Source: Streptomyces sp. AJS327 (GTDB lineage: Bacteria > Actinomycetota > Actinomycetes > Streptomycetales > Streptomycetaceae). From it: a DNA stretch of 64,000 bases. Shown here piece after piece: positions 38,968 through 47,878 of this stretch. Location: the NCBI RefSeq assembly GCF_013450295.1, contig NZ_SKBR01000001.1:1934501-1998500 (forward strand). Direction: 5' to 3'. How positions within the stretch are numbered: position 1 is the stretch's first letter; each line of letters begins with the position of its first letter. The notes below the pieces were generated by a model that was given only the letters and a program-made list of their open reading frames with translations, had not been told where the DNA came from and did no database searches. The position numbers and the translations under genes are program-made.

Positions 38968-39974
38968 TGTCAGGCCCACGGCGCGCCGCGGTTCTCGGCT
39001 CTCCCATCACACACTCCCTCTCACCGGTTCTCCATCGCGCCGCGTACGAGGAACTGGGGCTGCGGGAGTGGACGTACGACCGCTTCGACGTGACCGAGGC
39101 GGACCTGGAGCACTTCCTCGGCGGGCTCGGAACCGGCTGGGCCGGGCTCTCGATCACCATGCCGCTGAAGCGGGCGATCATCCCGCTGCTCGACTCGGTC
39201 AGCCCTGCCGCGGCCTCGGTCGACACCGTCAACACCGTGCTGCCCGCTGGCCCCGGCCGGTGGCGCGGTGACAACACGGACATCCCCGGTCTGGTGGCCG
39301 CCCTGCGGGAGCGCGGCGTCACCCGGGTTCCGGGCGCCTCCGTCCTCGGCGCGGGCGCCACCGCCTCCTCGGCGCTCGCCGCGCTGGCGCGCATGCGGGT
39401 CCCCGAGGTCACGGTGTACGTGCGCGGCCCGGAGCGGGCCGCGCAGATGCGGGGCTGGGGTGAGCGGCTGGGCGTCCCGGTGCGCACCGCCCCCTGGGAG
39501 GAGGCGGCGGACGGGCTCCGCGCGCCGTTGGTCATCTCCACCACCCCCGCGGGCGCCACCGACGCCCTGGCCCACCATGTCCCCGCCGCGGGGCGGCCGT
39601 TGGGCACCCTCTTCGACGTGGTCTACGACCCCTGGCCGACCCCGCTGGGCTCGGCCTGGGCGGCCCGGGACGGCGCGCTGCTCGGCGGGCTCGACCTGCT
39701 CGTGCACCAGGCCGTCCTCCAGGTCGAGGCGATGACCGGCCGGTCCCCGGCCCCGCTGGCCGCGATGCGCAAGGCGGGGGAGGCCGCGCTGGCCCCCCGG
39801 ACGGCCCCCGTCTCCCGTCCGGTCGGCGGACGGGAGCCCGAGCCGCGGAGCGGGCATGACAGGATCGGGACGGATCCGCGCACGGGCGTGCGCGGCGCTG
39901 GGCGGGACGGCCGCGGGGAGCGCGGCCAGGACCCCCGGAACGGCGAGAACCGCGAGCACGAGGAGCACCGTTGA
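38967..39974 (+). CDS. aroE: Shikimate dehydrogenase
   Basis: 335 residues. Reduces 3-dehydroshikimate to shikimate with NADPH. The substrate-binding [17 protein letters not shown], catalytic Lys in TMPLKRAI and Asp in DNTDIPG are present, and the Rossmann motif reads [12 protein letters not shown]. The normal enzyme ends near residue 275; the last 55 residues are a low-complexity Arg/Gly/Glu/Asp tail. ATG overlaps the mltG stop by one base, and the stop overlaps the aroC start by 4 bases. Confidence 0.93.
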   Translation: MSGPRRAAVLGSPITHSLSPVLHRAAYEELGLREWTYDRFDVTEADLEHFLGGLGTGWAGLSITMPLKRAIIPLLDSVSPAAASVDTVNTVLPAGPGRWRGDNTDIPGLVAALRERGVTRVPGASVLGAGATASSALAALARMRVPEVTVYVRGPERAAQMRGWGERLGVPVRTAPWEEAADGLRAPLVISTTPAGATDALAHHVPAAGRPLGTLFDVVYDPWPTPLGSAWAARDGALLGGLDLLVHQAVLQVEAMTGRSPAPLAAMRKAGEAALAPRTAPVSRPVGGREPEPRSGHDRIGTDPRTGVRGAGRDGRGERGQDPRNGENREHEEHR

Positions 39975-41155
39975 GCAGGTTGCGCTGGCTGACGGCGGGG
40001 GAGTCGCACGGCCCCGCACTGGTGGCGACGCTGGAGGGGCTGCCCGCCGGGGTGCCGGTCACCACCGAGGGGGTGGCCGACGAACTGGCGCGGCGGCGGC
40101 TCGGCTACGGCCGCGGTGCCCGGATGAAGTTCGAGCGGGACGAGGTCACCTTCCTCGGTGGCGTGCGGCACGGCCTGACGCTGGGCTCCCCGGTGGCCGT
40201 CATGGTGGGCAACACCGAGTGGCCCAAGTGGGAGCGGGTGATGGCGGCGGACCCGGTCGACCCGGCCGAACTGGCCACGCTCGCCCGGAACGCCCCGCTG
40301 ACCCGCCCCCGGCCCGGGCACGCGGACCTCGCCGGGATGCAGAAGTACGGCTTCGACGAGGCCCGGCCGGTGCTGGAGCGGGCGTCAGCGCGGGAGACCG
40401 CCGCGCGGGTCGCGCTGGGCGCGGTGGCCCGCGCGTTCCTGCGGGAGACCGCCGGGATCGAACTGGTCTCGCACGTCGTGGAGTTGGCCGGGGCCCGGGC
40501 ACCGCGGGGCGTGGTTCCGCTCCCCTCCGACGTGGAGCGGCTGGACGCCGACCCGGTGCGCTGCCTGGACCGGGAGGCGAGCGCGGCGATGGTCGCCGAG
40601 ATCGACCAAGCCCACAAGGACGGTGACACCCTGGGCGGCGTCGTCGAGGTGGTGGCGCACGGCGTCCCCGTCGGCCTCGGCTCACACGTGCACTGGGACC
40701 GGCGGCTGGACGCGCGGCTGGCCGCCGCCCTCATGGGCATCCAGGCCATCAAGGGCGTCGAGCTGGGCGACGGCTTCGAGCTGGCCCGGGTCCCCGGCTC
40801 CCAGGCGCACGACGAGATCGTGCCCGGGGAGGACGGCATCACCCGCGTCACCGGCCGCTCCGGCGGGACCGAGGGTGGCCTGTCCACCGGCGGGACGCTG
40901 CGGGTCCGCGCGGCGATGAAGCCCATCGCGACCGTGCCCCGCGCCCTGGCCACCGTCGACGTGACGACCGGTGAACCCGCCCAGGCGCACCACCAGCGCT
41001 CGGACGTGTGCGCGGTACCGGCCGCCGGGATCGTGGCCGAGGCCATGGTGGCGCTGGTCCTCGCGGACGCGGTGGCGGAGAAGTTCGGTGGCGACAGCGT
41101 CACCGAGACCCGGCGGAACGTCCGGGGCTACCTCGACCACCTGGAGATCCGGTGA
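39971..41155 (+). CDS. aroC: Chorismate synthase
   Basis: 394 residues. Converts 5-enolpyruvylshikimate 3-phosphate to chorismate with reduced FMN. The signatures [15 protein letters not shown] near the start, the Arg-rich [12 protein letters not shown], and the [13 protein letters not shown] loop are clear. The start codon is TTG at 39971, overlapping the aroE stop (TTGA), with GAGGAG six bases upstream; coupling probably compensates for the weak codon. The ribosome binding site lies inside the aroE tail. Confidence 0.96.
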   Translation: MSRLRWLTAGESHGPALVATLEGLPAGVPVTTEGVADELARRRLGYGRGARMKFERDEVTFLGGVRHGLTLGSPVAVMVGNTEWPKWERVMAADPVDPAELATLARNAPLTRPRPGHADLAGMQKYGFDEARPVLERASARETAARVALGAVARAFLRETAGIELVSHVVELAGARAPRGVVPLPSDVERLDADPVRCLDREASAAMVAEIDQAHKDGDTLGGVVEVVAHGVPVGLGSHVHWDRRLDARLAAALMGIQAIKGVELGDGFELARVPGSQAHDEIVPGEDGITRVTGRSGGTEGGLSTGGTLRVRAAMKPIATVPRALATVDVTTGEPAQAHHQRSDVCAVPAAGIVAEAMVALVLADAVAEKFGGDSVTETRRNVRGYLDHLEIR

Positions 41156-41667
41156 CCGGACCGGCCGTCATCCTCGTCGGGCCCATGGGCTCGGGCAAGA
41201 CGACCGTCGCGGGGGAGCTGGCCACCCGGCTCGGACTGCCCGTGCGCGACACCGACGCGGACGTCGTGGAGCGCGCCGGGAAGCCCGTCTCCGAGATCTT
41301 CCTCGACGAGGGCGAGCCCCACTTCCGTGAGCTGGAGCGGGAGGCGGTCCGCGCCGCGCTGGCCGAGCACACCGGCGTGCTCGCGCTGGGTGGTGGCGCC
41401 GTCCTCGCGGCCGAGACCCGCCGTCTGCTGGCCGGACACCCGGTCGTCTTCCTGGAGATGGGCGTGGCCGAGGCCGTGCGGCGGGTCGGGCTGGACGCCC
41501 CCCGCCCCCTGCTCATGATCAACCCGCGGCAGCAGTGGCGCGCGCTGATGGAGGAGCGCCGCCCGCTGTACGCCGAAGTCGCCCGGCACATCGTGAACAC
41601 CGAGGACCGCACCCCCGGCGAGGTGGCCGAGGAGATCCTGGAAGCCCTGGAGCTGAAGCACACATGA
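41152..41667 (+). CDS. aroK: Shikimate kinase
   Basis: 171 residues. Phosphorylates shikimate with ATP. Walker A is GPMGSGKTT (residues 10-18), the shikimate-binding Asp is in DTDADV, and GGGAV and the lid region [12 protein letters not shown] follow. GTG start overlaps the aroC stop by 4 bases; stop overlaps aroB by 4 bases. Confidence 0.96.
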   Translation: MTGPAVILVGPMGSGKTTVAGELATRLGLPVRDTDADVVERAGKPVSEIFLDEGEPHFRELEREAVRAALAEHTGVLALGGGAVLAAETRRLLAGHPVVFLEMGVAEAVRRVGLDAPRPLLMINPRQQWRALMEERRPLYAEVARHIVNTEDRTPGEVAEEILEALELKHT

Positions 41668-42794
41668 GCAACAACACCCCGGACACCCCGCAGCCGACGG
41701 CCCCCGCCACCGCCGTCACCCGGATCCCCGTGGCGGGCACCGCGGGCACCGAGCCGTACGAGGTGCTCGTCGGCCGCCGCCTCCTCGGCGAGCTGGCTGG
41801 CCTGGTCGGCCCGGAGGCCCAGCGCGTCGCCGTGCTCCACCCGGAGGCGCTGGCCGATACCGGTGAGGTGCTGCGGGAGGACCTCGCGGCCCAGGGGTAC
41901 GAGGCCATCACCGTCCAGCTGCCGAACGGTGAGGAGGCCAAGACCGCCGAGGTCGCGGCGTACTGCTGGAAGGCGCTCGGGCAGACCGGATTCACCCGCA
42001 CCGACGTCCTGGTCGGGGTGGGCGGCGGCGCGGTCACCGACGTCGCGGGCTTCGTGGCCGCCAGCTGGCTGCGGGGCGTCCGCTGGATCGCCGTGCCCAC
42101 CACCGTCCTGGGCATGGTGGACGCGGCGGTCGGCGGCAAGACCGGCATCAACACCGCCGAGGGCAAGAACCTGGTCGGCGCCTTCCACCCGCCCGCCGGG
42201 GTGCTCTGCGACCTCGCCGCGCTGGACTCCCTCGGCACCCACGACTACGTCAGCGGCCTCGCCGAGGTGATCAAGGCGGGCTTCATCGCCGACCCGGCGA
42301 TCCTCGACCTCATCGAGGGTGACCCGGAGGGCGCGCGCACCCCGGCCGGTCCGCACACCGCCGAGCTGATCGAACGCTCCATCCGCGTCAAGGCCGACGT
42401 GGTCTCCGGCGATCTGAAGGAGGCCGGGCCGCGGGAGGTCCTCAACTACGGTCACACCCTGGCGCACGCCATCGAGAAGAACGAGCGGTACAACTGGCGG
42501 CACGGCGCCGCCGTCTCCGTCGGCATGGTGTTCGCCGCCGAACTCGGCCGGATCGCCGGGCGGCTGGACGAGGCCACCGCCGCCCGCCACCGCCGGGTAC
42601 TGGAGGCCGTCGGCCTGCCCGTGACCTACCGGGGCGACCAGTGGCCGCGGCTGCTGGAAACCATGAAGGTGGACAAGAAGTCCCGCGGTGACCTGCTGCG
42701 CTTCGTCGTGCTGGAGGGCATCGGACGGCCCGCGCTGCTGGAGGGGCCGGACCCGGCGATGCTCCTCGCCGCGCACGCGGAGATCGCCGCGTGA
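41664..42794 (+). CDS. aroB: 3-dehydroquinate synthase
   Basis: 376 residues. Cyclises DAHP to 3-dehydroquinate using NAD and zinc. The NAD-binding [16 protein letters not shown], the substrate loop [18 protein letters not shown], and the zinc ligands in [20 protein letters not shown] and WRHGAAVS are present. The N-terminal 20 residues are Pro/Thr-rich and not conserved-looking. Overlaps aroK by 4 bases and aroQ by 4 bases. Confidence 0.96.
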   Translation: MSNNTPDTPQPTAPATAVTRIPVAGTAGTEPYEVLVGRRLLGELAGLVGPEAQRVAVLHPEALADTGEVLREDLAAQGYEAITVQLPNGEEAKTAEVAAYCWKALGQTGFTRTDVLVGVGGGAVTDVAGFVAASWLRGVRWIAVPTTVLGMVDAAVGGKTGINTAEGKNLVGAFHPPAGVLCDLAALDSLGTHDYVSGLAEVIKAGFIADPAILDLIEGDPEGARTPAGPHTAELIERSIRVKADVVSGDLKEAGPREVLNYGHTLAHAIEKNERYNWRHGAAVSVGMVFAAELGRIAGRLDEATAARHRRVLEAVGLPVTYRGDQWPRLLETMKVDKKSRGDLLRFVVLEGIGRPALLEGPDPAMLLAAHAEIAA

Positions 42795-43234
42795 CCCCCC
42801 GGATCCTGGTGCTGAACGGCCCCAACCTGGGCCGTCTCGGCTCCCGGGAGCCCGAGGTCTACGGCAGTACCTCGTACGCCGGGCTGGTCGAGCGGTGCGC
42901 CACGGTCGCAGGGGAACTGGGCTACCAGGCGGAGGTGCGGGAGACCAACGACGAGGGCGAGCTGATCCGCTGGCTGCACGAGGCCGCCGACGGCGCGCTC
43001 CCGGTGGTCCTCAACCCCGGTGCCTTCACCCACTACTCCTACGGACTGCGGGACGCCGCCGCCCAGCGCACCGCCCCGCTGATCGAGGTGCACCTCTCCA
43101 ACCCGTACGCGCGCGAGGAGTTCCGGCACACCTCGGTGGTGGCCGCCGTCGCCAGCGGCACCATCGCGGGCTTCGGCATCGGCGGTTACGAGCTCGCGCT
43201 GCGGGCCGTCGCCGAACGCCTCGCCACCTCCTGA
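42791..43234 (+). CDS. aroQ: 3-dehydroquinate dehydratase, type II
   Basis: 147 residues, dodecameric type II enzyme. [21 protein letters not shown] includes the Arg of the active-site loop; [15 protein letters not shown] and [14 protein letters not shown] give the other conserved parts. It removes water from 3-dehydroquinate. GTG start overlapping the aroB stop. Last gene of the aroE-C-K-B-Q run; with it the window holds every step from DAHP to chorismate except EPSP synthase (aroA). Confidence 0.96.
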   Translation: MTPRILVLNGPNLGRLGSREPEVYGSTSYAGLVERCATVAGELGYQAEVRETNDEGELIRWLHEAADGALPVVLNPGAFTHYSYGLRDAAAQRTAPLIEVHLSNPYAREEFRHTSVVAAVASGTIAGFGIGGYELALRAVAERLATS

Positions 43235-43238
43235 CCGC

Positions 43239-43292
43239 CCGCCACCCCGCCCCGCCCCCGACCTGCCCCGCGGCCGCCGGGGGCGGTGGCGG
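43239..43292 (+). terminator. Terminator of the aro unit
   Basis: 8-bp perfect stem (43239-43246 with 43285-43292), extended outward by CCGCCC/GGGCGG with a small bulge, and GC-rich pairing in the loop. Confidence 0.55.
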
Positions 43293-43426
43293 AAGGGCGG
43301 GAGGCGCGTACCCGGCCCCGTCCCGGCGAGGTACCGTTCTGCGGGTACGGACCACCGAGCTGGACGGTACGCGGAAACACAACGGCGCGTGACGCGCCCT
43401 CACACACCGACGGAGTGGGGACCGGG

Positions 43427-44248
43427 ATGCAGCATTACCAGCATTACGGGGCGCAACAGCCCATCCCCCCCTTCGGCCCGCACCACAGTCCGCCACCCCA
43501 GCCCCCGCACGCCGGGTCCGGCCCGCTCCACCAGCCGCCCGCGCAGCAGCGCCCCGCCCCCTCGGAGACCACCACCCCCCTGGGCACGGCCCCGGCCGGA
43601 ACGGAGAGCACCGGCCACATCCGGCTGCCGACCGGAGCGCCCGTGCAGGTGCCCGCGCCGGACGCCGCGCCCGCCCAACTCGACGCCACCCGCGCCGCGG
43701 TGGCGGTCCTGCTGATCGGCCCGGCGGGTGCCGGGAAGACCACCGTCGCCCGGCACTGGGCCGACCGCCGCGCGGTCCCCACCGCCAGCCTCAGCCTGGA
43801 CGACGTGCGGGAGTGGGTCAGGTCGGGCTTCGCCGACCCCCGTGGCGGCTGGAACGAGCACTCCGAGGCCCAGTACCGGCTGGCCCGCCGCACCTGCGGC
43901 TTCGCCGCGCGGAACTTCCTCGCCAACGGCATCTCCTGCATCGTCGACGACGCGGTCTTCCCGGACCGTCCGGCGGTCGGGCTCGGGGGCTGGAAGCGGC
44001 ACGTCGGCCCCGGCCTGATCCCGGTGGTGCTGCTGCCCGGGCTGGACGTCGTGCTGGAGCGGAACGCGGAACGCTCCGGCAACCGGCGGCTGAGCGACGA
44101 GGAGGTCGCGCACATCCACGGCCGGATGGCCGGCTGGTACGGCTCCGGGCTGCCGATCATCGACAACTCCCGGCAGGACGTGGCCCGTACCGCCCGCATG
44201 CTGGACGACGTGGTCGCCCGCAGCCTGGCCAGCCCACCGGCCTGGTGA
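43427..44248 (+). CDS. P-loop ATP-binding protein with Pro/Gln-rich N-terminus
   Basis: 273 residues. The first 90 residues are disordered-looking (Pro, Gln, His, Thr rich, starting MQHYQHYGAQQP). They are followed by a small P-loop kinase-like domain: Walker A GPAGAGKTT (about 98-106), a possible Asp pair in LSLDDVREW, IVDDAVFPD, and RNAERSGNRR near the end. The shape resembles AAA_33/zeta-like kinases that phosphorylate small molecules, but no substrate can be named. ATG start with GTGGGG upstream; it stands alone between the aro unit and the M24 gene. Streptomycete genomes carry it at this place, as far as I recall. Confidence 0.8.
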   Translation: MQHYQHYGAQQPIPPFGPHHSPPPQPPHAGSGPLHQPPAQQRPAPSETTTPLGTAPAGTESTGHIRLPTGAPVQVPAPDAAPAQLDATRAAVAVLLIGPAGAGKTTVARHWADRRAVPTASLSLDDVREWVRSGFADPRGGWNEHSEAQYRLARRTCGFAARNFLANGISCIVDDAVFPDRPAVGLGGWKRHVGPGLIPVVLLPGLDVVLERNAERSGNRRLSDEEVAHIHGRMAGWYGSGLPIIDNSRQDVARTARMLDDVVARSLASPPAW

Positions 44249-44507
44249 TCCACTCGGCCCGAGGGTGACGCCCCGCGGGCCCCGCCGAACCCCCGGGGCC
44301 CGAACCCCCACCGCCAGCCCACCGCTGACCCCAGCCGCCGCGTCGCGCCGTGCCCCCGGCGGCCCGGACCCCGGCGGCCACGGACCGTACCGGAGCGTGG
44401 CGATGGGTGGCCGGCCCCCGGAGGGCGGTTCCCGGTGTGTACCGGACGGCTTCCGGCGGCATCCCCCGAACGGCTCAGCCCACCCGGCCGTGCCGGGTGC
44501 CGCTCCG

Positions 44508-44513
44508 TACCCT
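44508..44513 (+). promoter_or_regulatory. -10 for a leaderless M24-gene transcript
   Basis: TACCCT, 6 bases before the ATG at 44520, with no ribosome binding site. The 271 bases upstream hold nothing else recognisable. Confidence 0.5.
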
Positions 44514-44519
44514 CGCCAT

Positions 44520-45644
44520 ATGTCCGAGGTGCACGTGGCCCGCCGCACTCGGTTGCGAGAGCGCTGCGCGGCGAACGCGTCCGACGGCGGCCCGGCCGAC
44601 GCCGTACTGCTCTCCCGCCCGGCCAACGTCCGCTATCTGAGCGGCAGTACCGCGTGCGGCGCGGCCCTGCTGCTGGGGCCGGACGGCCGGGACACCCTCT
44701 TCGTCCCACCGCCGCTCAACGGGCCCGCGCCGCAGGACGGACCGCCGGGCGACGAGACGCTCCGCTCGGTGTGGCTGCCCGGGCCGGACGGGGACGCCGC
44801 CGTGGCCGGCGCGGACCTGGCGGGCCGCGACGGGGCCCGGCTGCTCGCGGTCGAGGAACACCATCTGACGGTGGCCCGGTACCGGGCGGCCGCCTCCGTC
44901 GGCCCCTCGCTGACCGGTCTCGGGCTCGCGGTGGAACAGCAGCGGGTGGTGAAGGACGAGGAGGAGATCGGCGCGCTGCGGATCGCCGCCGAGATCACCG
45001 ACCAGGCGCTCGGCGAGCTGCTGGAGTCGATCCTCGTCGGACGGACCGAACGGCACCTCGCGCTGGAGCTGGAGCGGCGGCTGATCGACCACGGCGCCGA
45101 GGGGCCCGCCTTCCCGACCTCGGTCGCCACCGGCCGCAACTCGGGCGTCGCCGGACACCGGCCGACCGACCGCAGGGTGGAGGAGGGCGACTTCCTGTCG
45201 GTCTGTCTCGGCGCCAGCTACCAGGGGTACCGCTGCCAGGTCGGCCGCACCTTCGTCATCGGCACCGCGCCGGACGACTGGCAGATCGAGCTGTACGACC
45301 TGGTCTTCGCCGCTCAGCGGGCCGGACGGGAGGCGCTGAGCCCGGGCGCCGAGTGCCGCGCGGTGGACCGCGCCGCCCGGCAGGTGCTGGAGAGCGCGGG
45401 GTACCAGGAGTCGGCCGACGTGGAGACGGGGCACGGGGTCGGGCTGGAAATCCGTGAGGACCCTCGGCTGTCACCTGCGGCCATGGGTAAACTTGACGCT
45501 CGTGTGCCGGTCACCGTCGAACCGGGAGTGCAACTCGCGGGACGGGGCGGAGTCCGGATCGATGACACGCTCGTCGTCCGCTCCCTCGCGGACGGCGGAC
45601 CCGAGCTACTCACCATCACGACCAAGGAGCTCCTCGCCCTCTAG
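44520..45644 (+). CDS. M24-family (PepQ/Xaa-Pro peptidase-like) protein lacking metal ligands
   Basis: 374 residues with the creatinase N-terminal domain (about 1-140) and the M24 pita-bread domain (about 150-370). In active Xaa-Pro peptidases two metals are held by Asp, Asp, His, Glu and Glu. Here the first Asp is Cys229 (SVCLGA for VDFGA), the second is Gln240 (CQVGRT for SDMTRT), His305 in GHGVGLE is kept, and the last Glu is Asp348 (GVRIDD). The catalytic His of HEAP is Arg312. It is therefore probably not a metallopeptidase; M24 members such as creatinase work without metal. It precedes efp by 65 bases, the position of pepQ in M. tuberculosis. An ATG at 44520 with a close -10 suggests a leaderless mRNA. 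Confidence 0.88.
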   Translation: MSEVHVARRTRLRERCAANASDGGPADAVLLSRPANVRYLSGSTACGAALLLGPDGRDTLFVPPPLNGPAPQDGPPGDETLRSVWLPGPDGDAAVAGADLAGRDGARLLAVEEHHLTVARYRAAASVGPSLTGLGLAVEQQRVVKDEEEIGALRIAAEITDQALGELLESILVGRTERHLALELERRLIDHGAEGPAFPTSVATGRNSGVAGHRPTDRRVEEGDFLSVCLGASYQGYRCQVGRTFVIGTAPDDWQIELYDLVFAAQRAGREALSPGAECRAVDRAARQVLESAGYQESADVETGHGVGLEIREDPRLSPAAMGKLDARVPVTVEPGVQLAGRGGVRIDDTLVVRSLADGGPELLTITTKELLAL

Positions 45645-45709
45645 CCGCTGCCGGTCTTCGGGGAGGGGCCCTGGTCTCCGCAGCAGCAGTTTCAGGAGAT
45701 TCCGCGACC

Positions 45710-46276
45710 GTGGCATCCACGAACGACCTCAAGAACGGCATGGTGCTCAAGCTCGACGGCGGCCAGCTCTGGTCCGTAGTCGAGTTCCAGCACGTCAAGC
45801 CCGGTAAGGGCCCCGCCTTTGTGCGCACCAAGCTGAAGAACGTCCTCTCCGGCAAGACCGTCGACAAGACGTTCAACGCGGGTACCAAGGTCGAAACGGC
45901 CACGGTGGACCGACGCGACATGCAGTTCTCGTACATGGACGGGGAATACTTCGTCTTCATGGACATGGAGACCTACGACCAGCTCCACGTCGACCGGAAG
46001 ACCGTGGGTGACCCCGCGAACTACCTGGTCGAGGGCTTCGACGCCACGGTGGCGATGTACGAGGGCGAGGTGCTCTCCGTCGAGCTGCCCGCGGCCGTCG
46101 AGCTGACGATCCAGCACACCGAGCCGGGAGTGCAGGGCGACCGCTCCACCGGCGGCTCCAAGCCCGCCACCCTGGAGACGAACTACGAGATCCAGGTACC
46201 GCTCTTCATCACCACCGGTGAGAAGATCAAGGTCGACACCCGCTCCGGCGAGTACCTCGGCCGGGTGAACGGCTAA
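45710..46276 (+). CDS. efp: Translation elongation factor P
   Basis: 188 residues, three beta-barrel domains. EF-P relieves ribosomes stalled at consecutive prolines. The lysine at the tip of domain I is Lys33 within PGKGP, the palindromic loop described for actinobacterial EF-P that works without lysine modification; no epmA/epmB or ymfI-like gene is near. GTG start with CAGGAGA about 12 bases upstream. It is followed two bases later by nusB. Confidence 0.97.
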   Translation: MASTNDLKNGMVLKLDGGQLWSVVEFQHVKPGKGPAFVRTKLKNVLSGKTVDKTFNAGTKVETATVDRRDMQFSYMDGEYFVFMDMETYDQLHVDRKTVGDPANYLVEGFDATVAMYEGEVLSVELPAAVELTIQHTEPGVQGDRSTGGSKPATLETNYEIQVPLFITTGEKIKVDTRSGEYLGRVNG

Positions 46277-46278
46277 CC

Positions 46279-46704
46279 GTGGCGGCACGCAGCAAGGCAC
46301 GGAAACGGGCCTTCCAGATCATCTTCGAGGCGGATCAGCGGGGCACGACCCCCGCCGTCGTCCTGGAGGAGTGGATCCAGCACGCGCTGACGGACCCGAG
46401 ACAGCCCCCCGTCGGCGAGTTCACCGTCCAGTTGATCGAGGGGTACGCCGAGCGTGCCACCCGGATCGACGAGCTGATCGGTACCTACTCGGTCGGCTGG
46501 ACCCTCGACCGGATGCCCGCCGTCGACCGCTGCATCCTGCGGCTGGGCGCCTACGAGCTGGTCTGGGGCGAGGACACCCCGGAGGCGGTCGTGATCGACG
46601 AGGCGATCCAGCTGGCCCGGGAGTTCTCCACGGACGAGTCCCCGGCCTTCATCAACGGACTGCTCGGCCGTTTCCAGAGCCTCAAGCCGAGCCTGCGCCG
46701 CTGA
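46279..46704 (+). CDS. nusB: Transcription antitermination factor NusB
   Basis: 141 residues, all-helical. Binds boxA RNA with S10 (NusE) and supports rRNA transcription. Typical start ARSKARKRAFQIIFEAD, then VGWTLDRMPAVDRCILRLGAYEL and EAVVIDEAIQLAREFSTDESPAFINGLLG. GTG start two bases after the efp stop, with the ribosome binding site inside efp. Confidence 0.97.
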   Translation: MAARSKARKRAFQIIFEADQRGTTPAVVLEEWIQHALTDPRQPPVGEFTVQLIEGYAERATRIDELIGTYSVGWTLDRMPAVDRCILRLGAYELVWGEDTPEAVVIDEAIQLAREFSTDESPAFINGLLGRFQSLKPSLRR

Positions 46705-46960
46705 CCGTCCGTGGTGGCGTGGCCCGTCGGCCGCCGCCGTCGGCCGCCGCACGCGGCCCGACGGAAGCGGTGGGTGACCCCGGGGGATCCGGGTGGCGTA
46801 CGCGCCGCCGGGTCCCGCCGGGGGGGAGGGGAGGAGGAGGCCGCCGCCCCCGCCGCGACTCGTGTTCGCAGCGTTCCCCGGCGTTCCCCGGCGTTTCCTC
46901 GCGTTCCCGGTGTTCCGGGACCCGCCACCGGCCGGTTCCGTGGGCGGCCCGGGCACACGA
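46705..46960. other. Gene-free stretch between nusB and the bldD terminator
   Basis: 256 bases of purine- and pyrimidine-biased GC-rich sequence; with the adjoining terminator and bldD 3' flank the gap is 374 bases. It contains a run of degenerate 10-base repeats (46871-46920). No gene, promoter or RNA is recognised. Confidence 0.6.
46871..46920 (+). repeat. Degenerate 10-base tandem repeat
   Basis: About five units of GCGTTCCCCG: the first two are identical, the next two differ at two or three bases, and the last is poor. No known function. Confidence 0.6.
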
Positions 46961-47022
46961 AAAGCCGCCGCTGACGGGAGGGATGGGGCGCTCCCCATGT
47001 CCTCCCGTCCCGCGACGGCGGC
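46961..47022 (-). terminator. Intrinsic terminator of bldD
   Basis: Read on the minus strand, a long interrupted stem ends in TTTT. Pairings are 46964-46970 with 47016-47022, 46974-46981 with 47001-47008, and 46983-46988 with 46993-46998 around a CGCT loop. It is the only hairpin in the window with a clear T-tract, and it also faces the end of nusB. Confidence 0.8.
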
Positions 47023-47078
47023 GCGTTCCCGGTGCCCGGCGGTGGTGCCGACGGGCTGGCCAGGCGGGTCGGTCCCGC

Positions 47079-47579
47079 TCAGGCGTCCTCGTGGGACACC
47101 GCGCGACGGGCGTCCGCGTCCAGCACGCCCCAGCTGATCAGCTGCTCGGTGAGGACCGAGGGGGACTGGTCGTAGATCACGGCGAGGGTGCGCAGGTCAT
47201 CCTGGCGGATGGAGAGGACCTTGCCGTTGTAGTCGCCGCGCTGCGACTGGATGGTGGCCGCGTACCGCTGGAGCGGTCCGGCCTTCTCGGCGGGCATGTG
47301 GGCCAGTCGCTCCAGGTCGAGAACGAGCTTCGGCGGCGGCTCCGCCGCCCCGCCCGGGGTGGTGCCCGGCAGCAGTTCCTGCACGGGAACGCCGTAGAAG
47401 TCCGCCAGTTCGGCGAGGCGCTGCACGGTCACGGCGCGGTCGCCGCGCTCGTACGAACCGACGACGACGGCCTTCCACCGGCCCTGCGACTTCTCCTCGA
47501 CGCCGTGGAGTGAGAGGCCCTGCTGGGTACGGATGGCGCGGAGCTTGGCTCCGAGCTGTTTGGCGTATTCGCTGGACAT
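47079..47579 (-). CDS. bldD: Developmental master regulator BldD
   Basis: 166 residues. Represses sporulation genes during vegetative growth when a tetramer of cyclic di-GMP joins two BldD copies. The N-terminal helix-turn-helix domain (about 1-75) contains GLSLHGVEEKSQGRWKAVVV. The C-terminal domain carries both c-di-GMP signature motifs, Arg114-Gly-Asp116 and Arg125-Gln-Asp-Asp128, spaced as in the described RxD-x8-RxxD signature. ATG at 47579. Its promoter overlaps a BldD-type binding site, in line with known autoregulation. It is a single-gene unit with its own terminator. Confidence 0.98.
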   Translation of the reverse strand: MSSEYAKQLGAKLRAIRTQQGLSLHGVEEKSQGRWKAVVVGSYERGDRAVTVQRLAELADFYGVPVQELLPGTTPGGAAEPPPKLVLDLERLAHMPAEKAGPLQRYAATIQSQRGDYNGKVLSIRQDDLRTLAVIYDQSPSVLTEQLISWGVLDADARRAVSHEDA

Positions 47580-47607
47580 GTGGCTCCCCGGACGAAGGCT
47601 TCGTAAC

Positions 47608-47616
47608 TCACTGTGA
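47608..47616. promoter_or_regulatory. BldD-box-like inverted repeat at the bldD promoter
   Basis: TCAC-T-GTGA, extended to CTCACTGTGAG. BldD boxes consist of GTGA/TCAC half-sites. The site overlaps the -10 region and predicted start of bldD, fitting autorepression. Confidence 0.6.
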
Positions 47617-47644
47617 GGTTACGCAGCGTAATGTGCGCCGTCAA
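47616..47644 (-). promoter_or_regulatory. bldD promoter
   Basis: On the minus strand: -35 TTGACG (47644-47639), 17-base spacer, -10 TAACCT (47621-47616). It is the most consensus-like promoter in the window. Transcription should start near 47609, leaving about 30 bases of leader. Confidence 0.75.
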
Positions 47645-47840
47645 GCTGAACGGCCCGGAGTGCGGCCAGCGGGGGGACGAGTGGGGCCGCTCGGGGGTGC
47701 TGATACGGTTGTCGGCTGACAGACCCGCCGTCTTCCGGCAGACCGGTCGATCCTCCCGGATCGCCCGCACGCCGCGAACCGTGCCGGACACCCCCGGCGC
47801 CGGACGGCACACACCACACATGACGTACCAGACGTCCTTT

Positions 47841-47870
47841 AAGACCCGTCCCGTGAGGCGGGGAAGGAGG
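47841..47870 (+). promoter_or_regulatory. PyrR-binding RNA element overlapping the pyrR ribosome binding site
   Basis: GTCCCGTGAGGC (47848-47859) matches the PyrR binding-loop consensus GUCCnGnGAGGC known from Bacillus pyr leaders. It can form a hairpin (CCCG 47845-47848 with CGGG 47859-47862). The strong Shine-Dalgarno AAGGAGG (47864-47870) follows at once. There is no terminator after it, so control should be at translation, as reported for Mycobacterium smegmatis pyrR. Confidence 0.7.
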
Positions 47871-47878
47871 TCCACACC

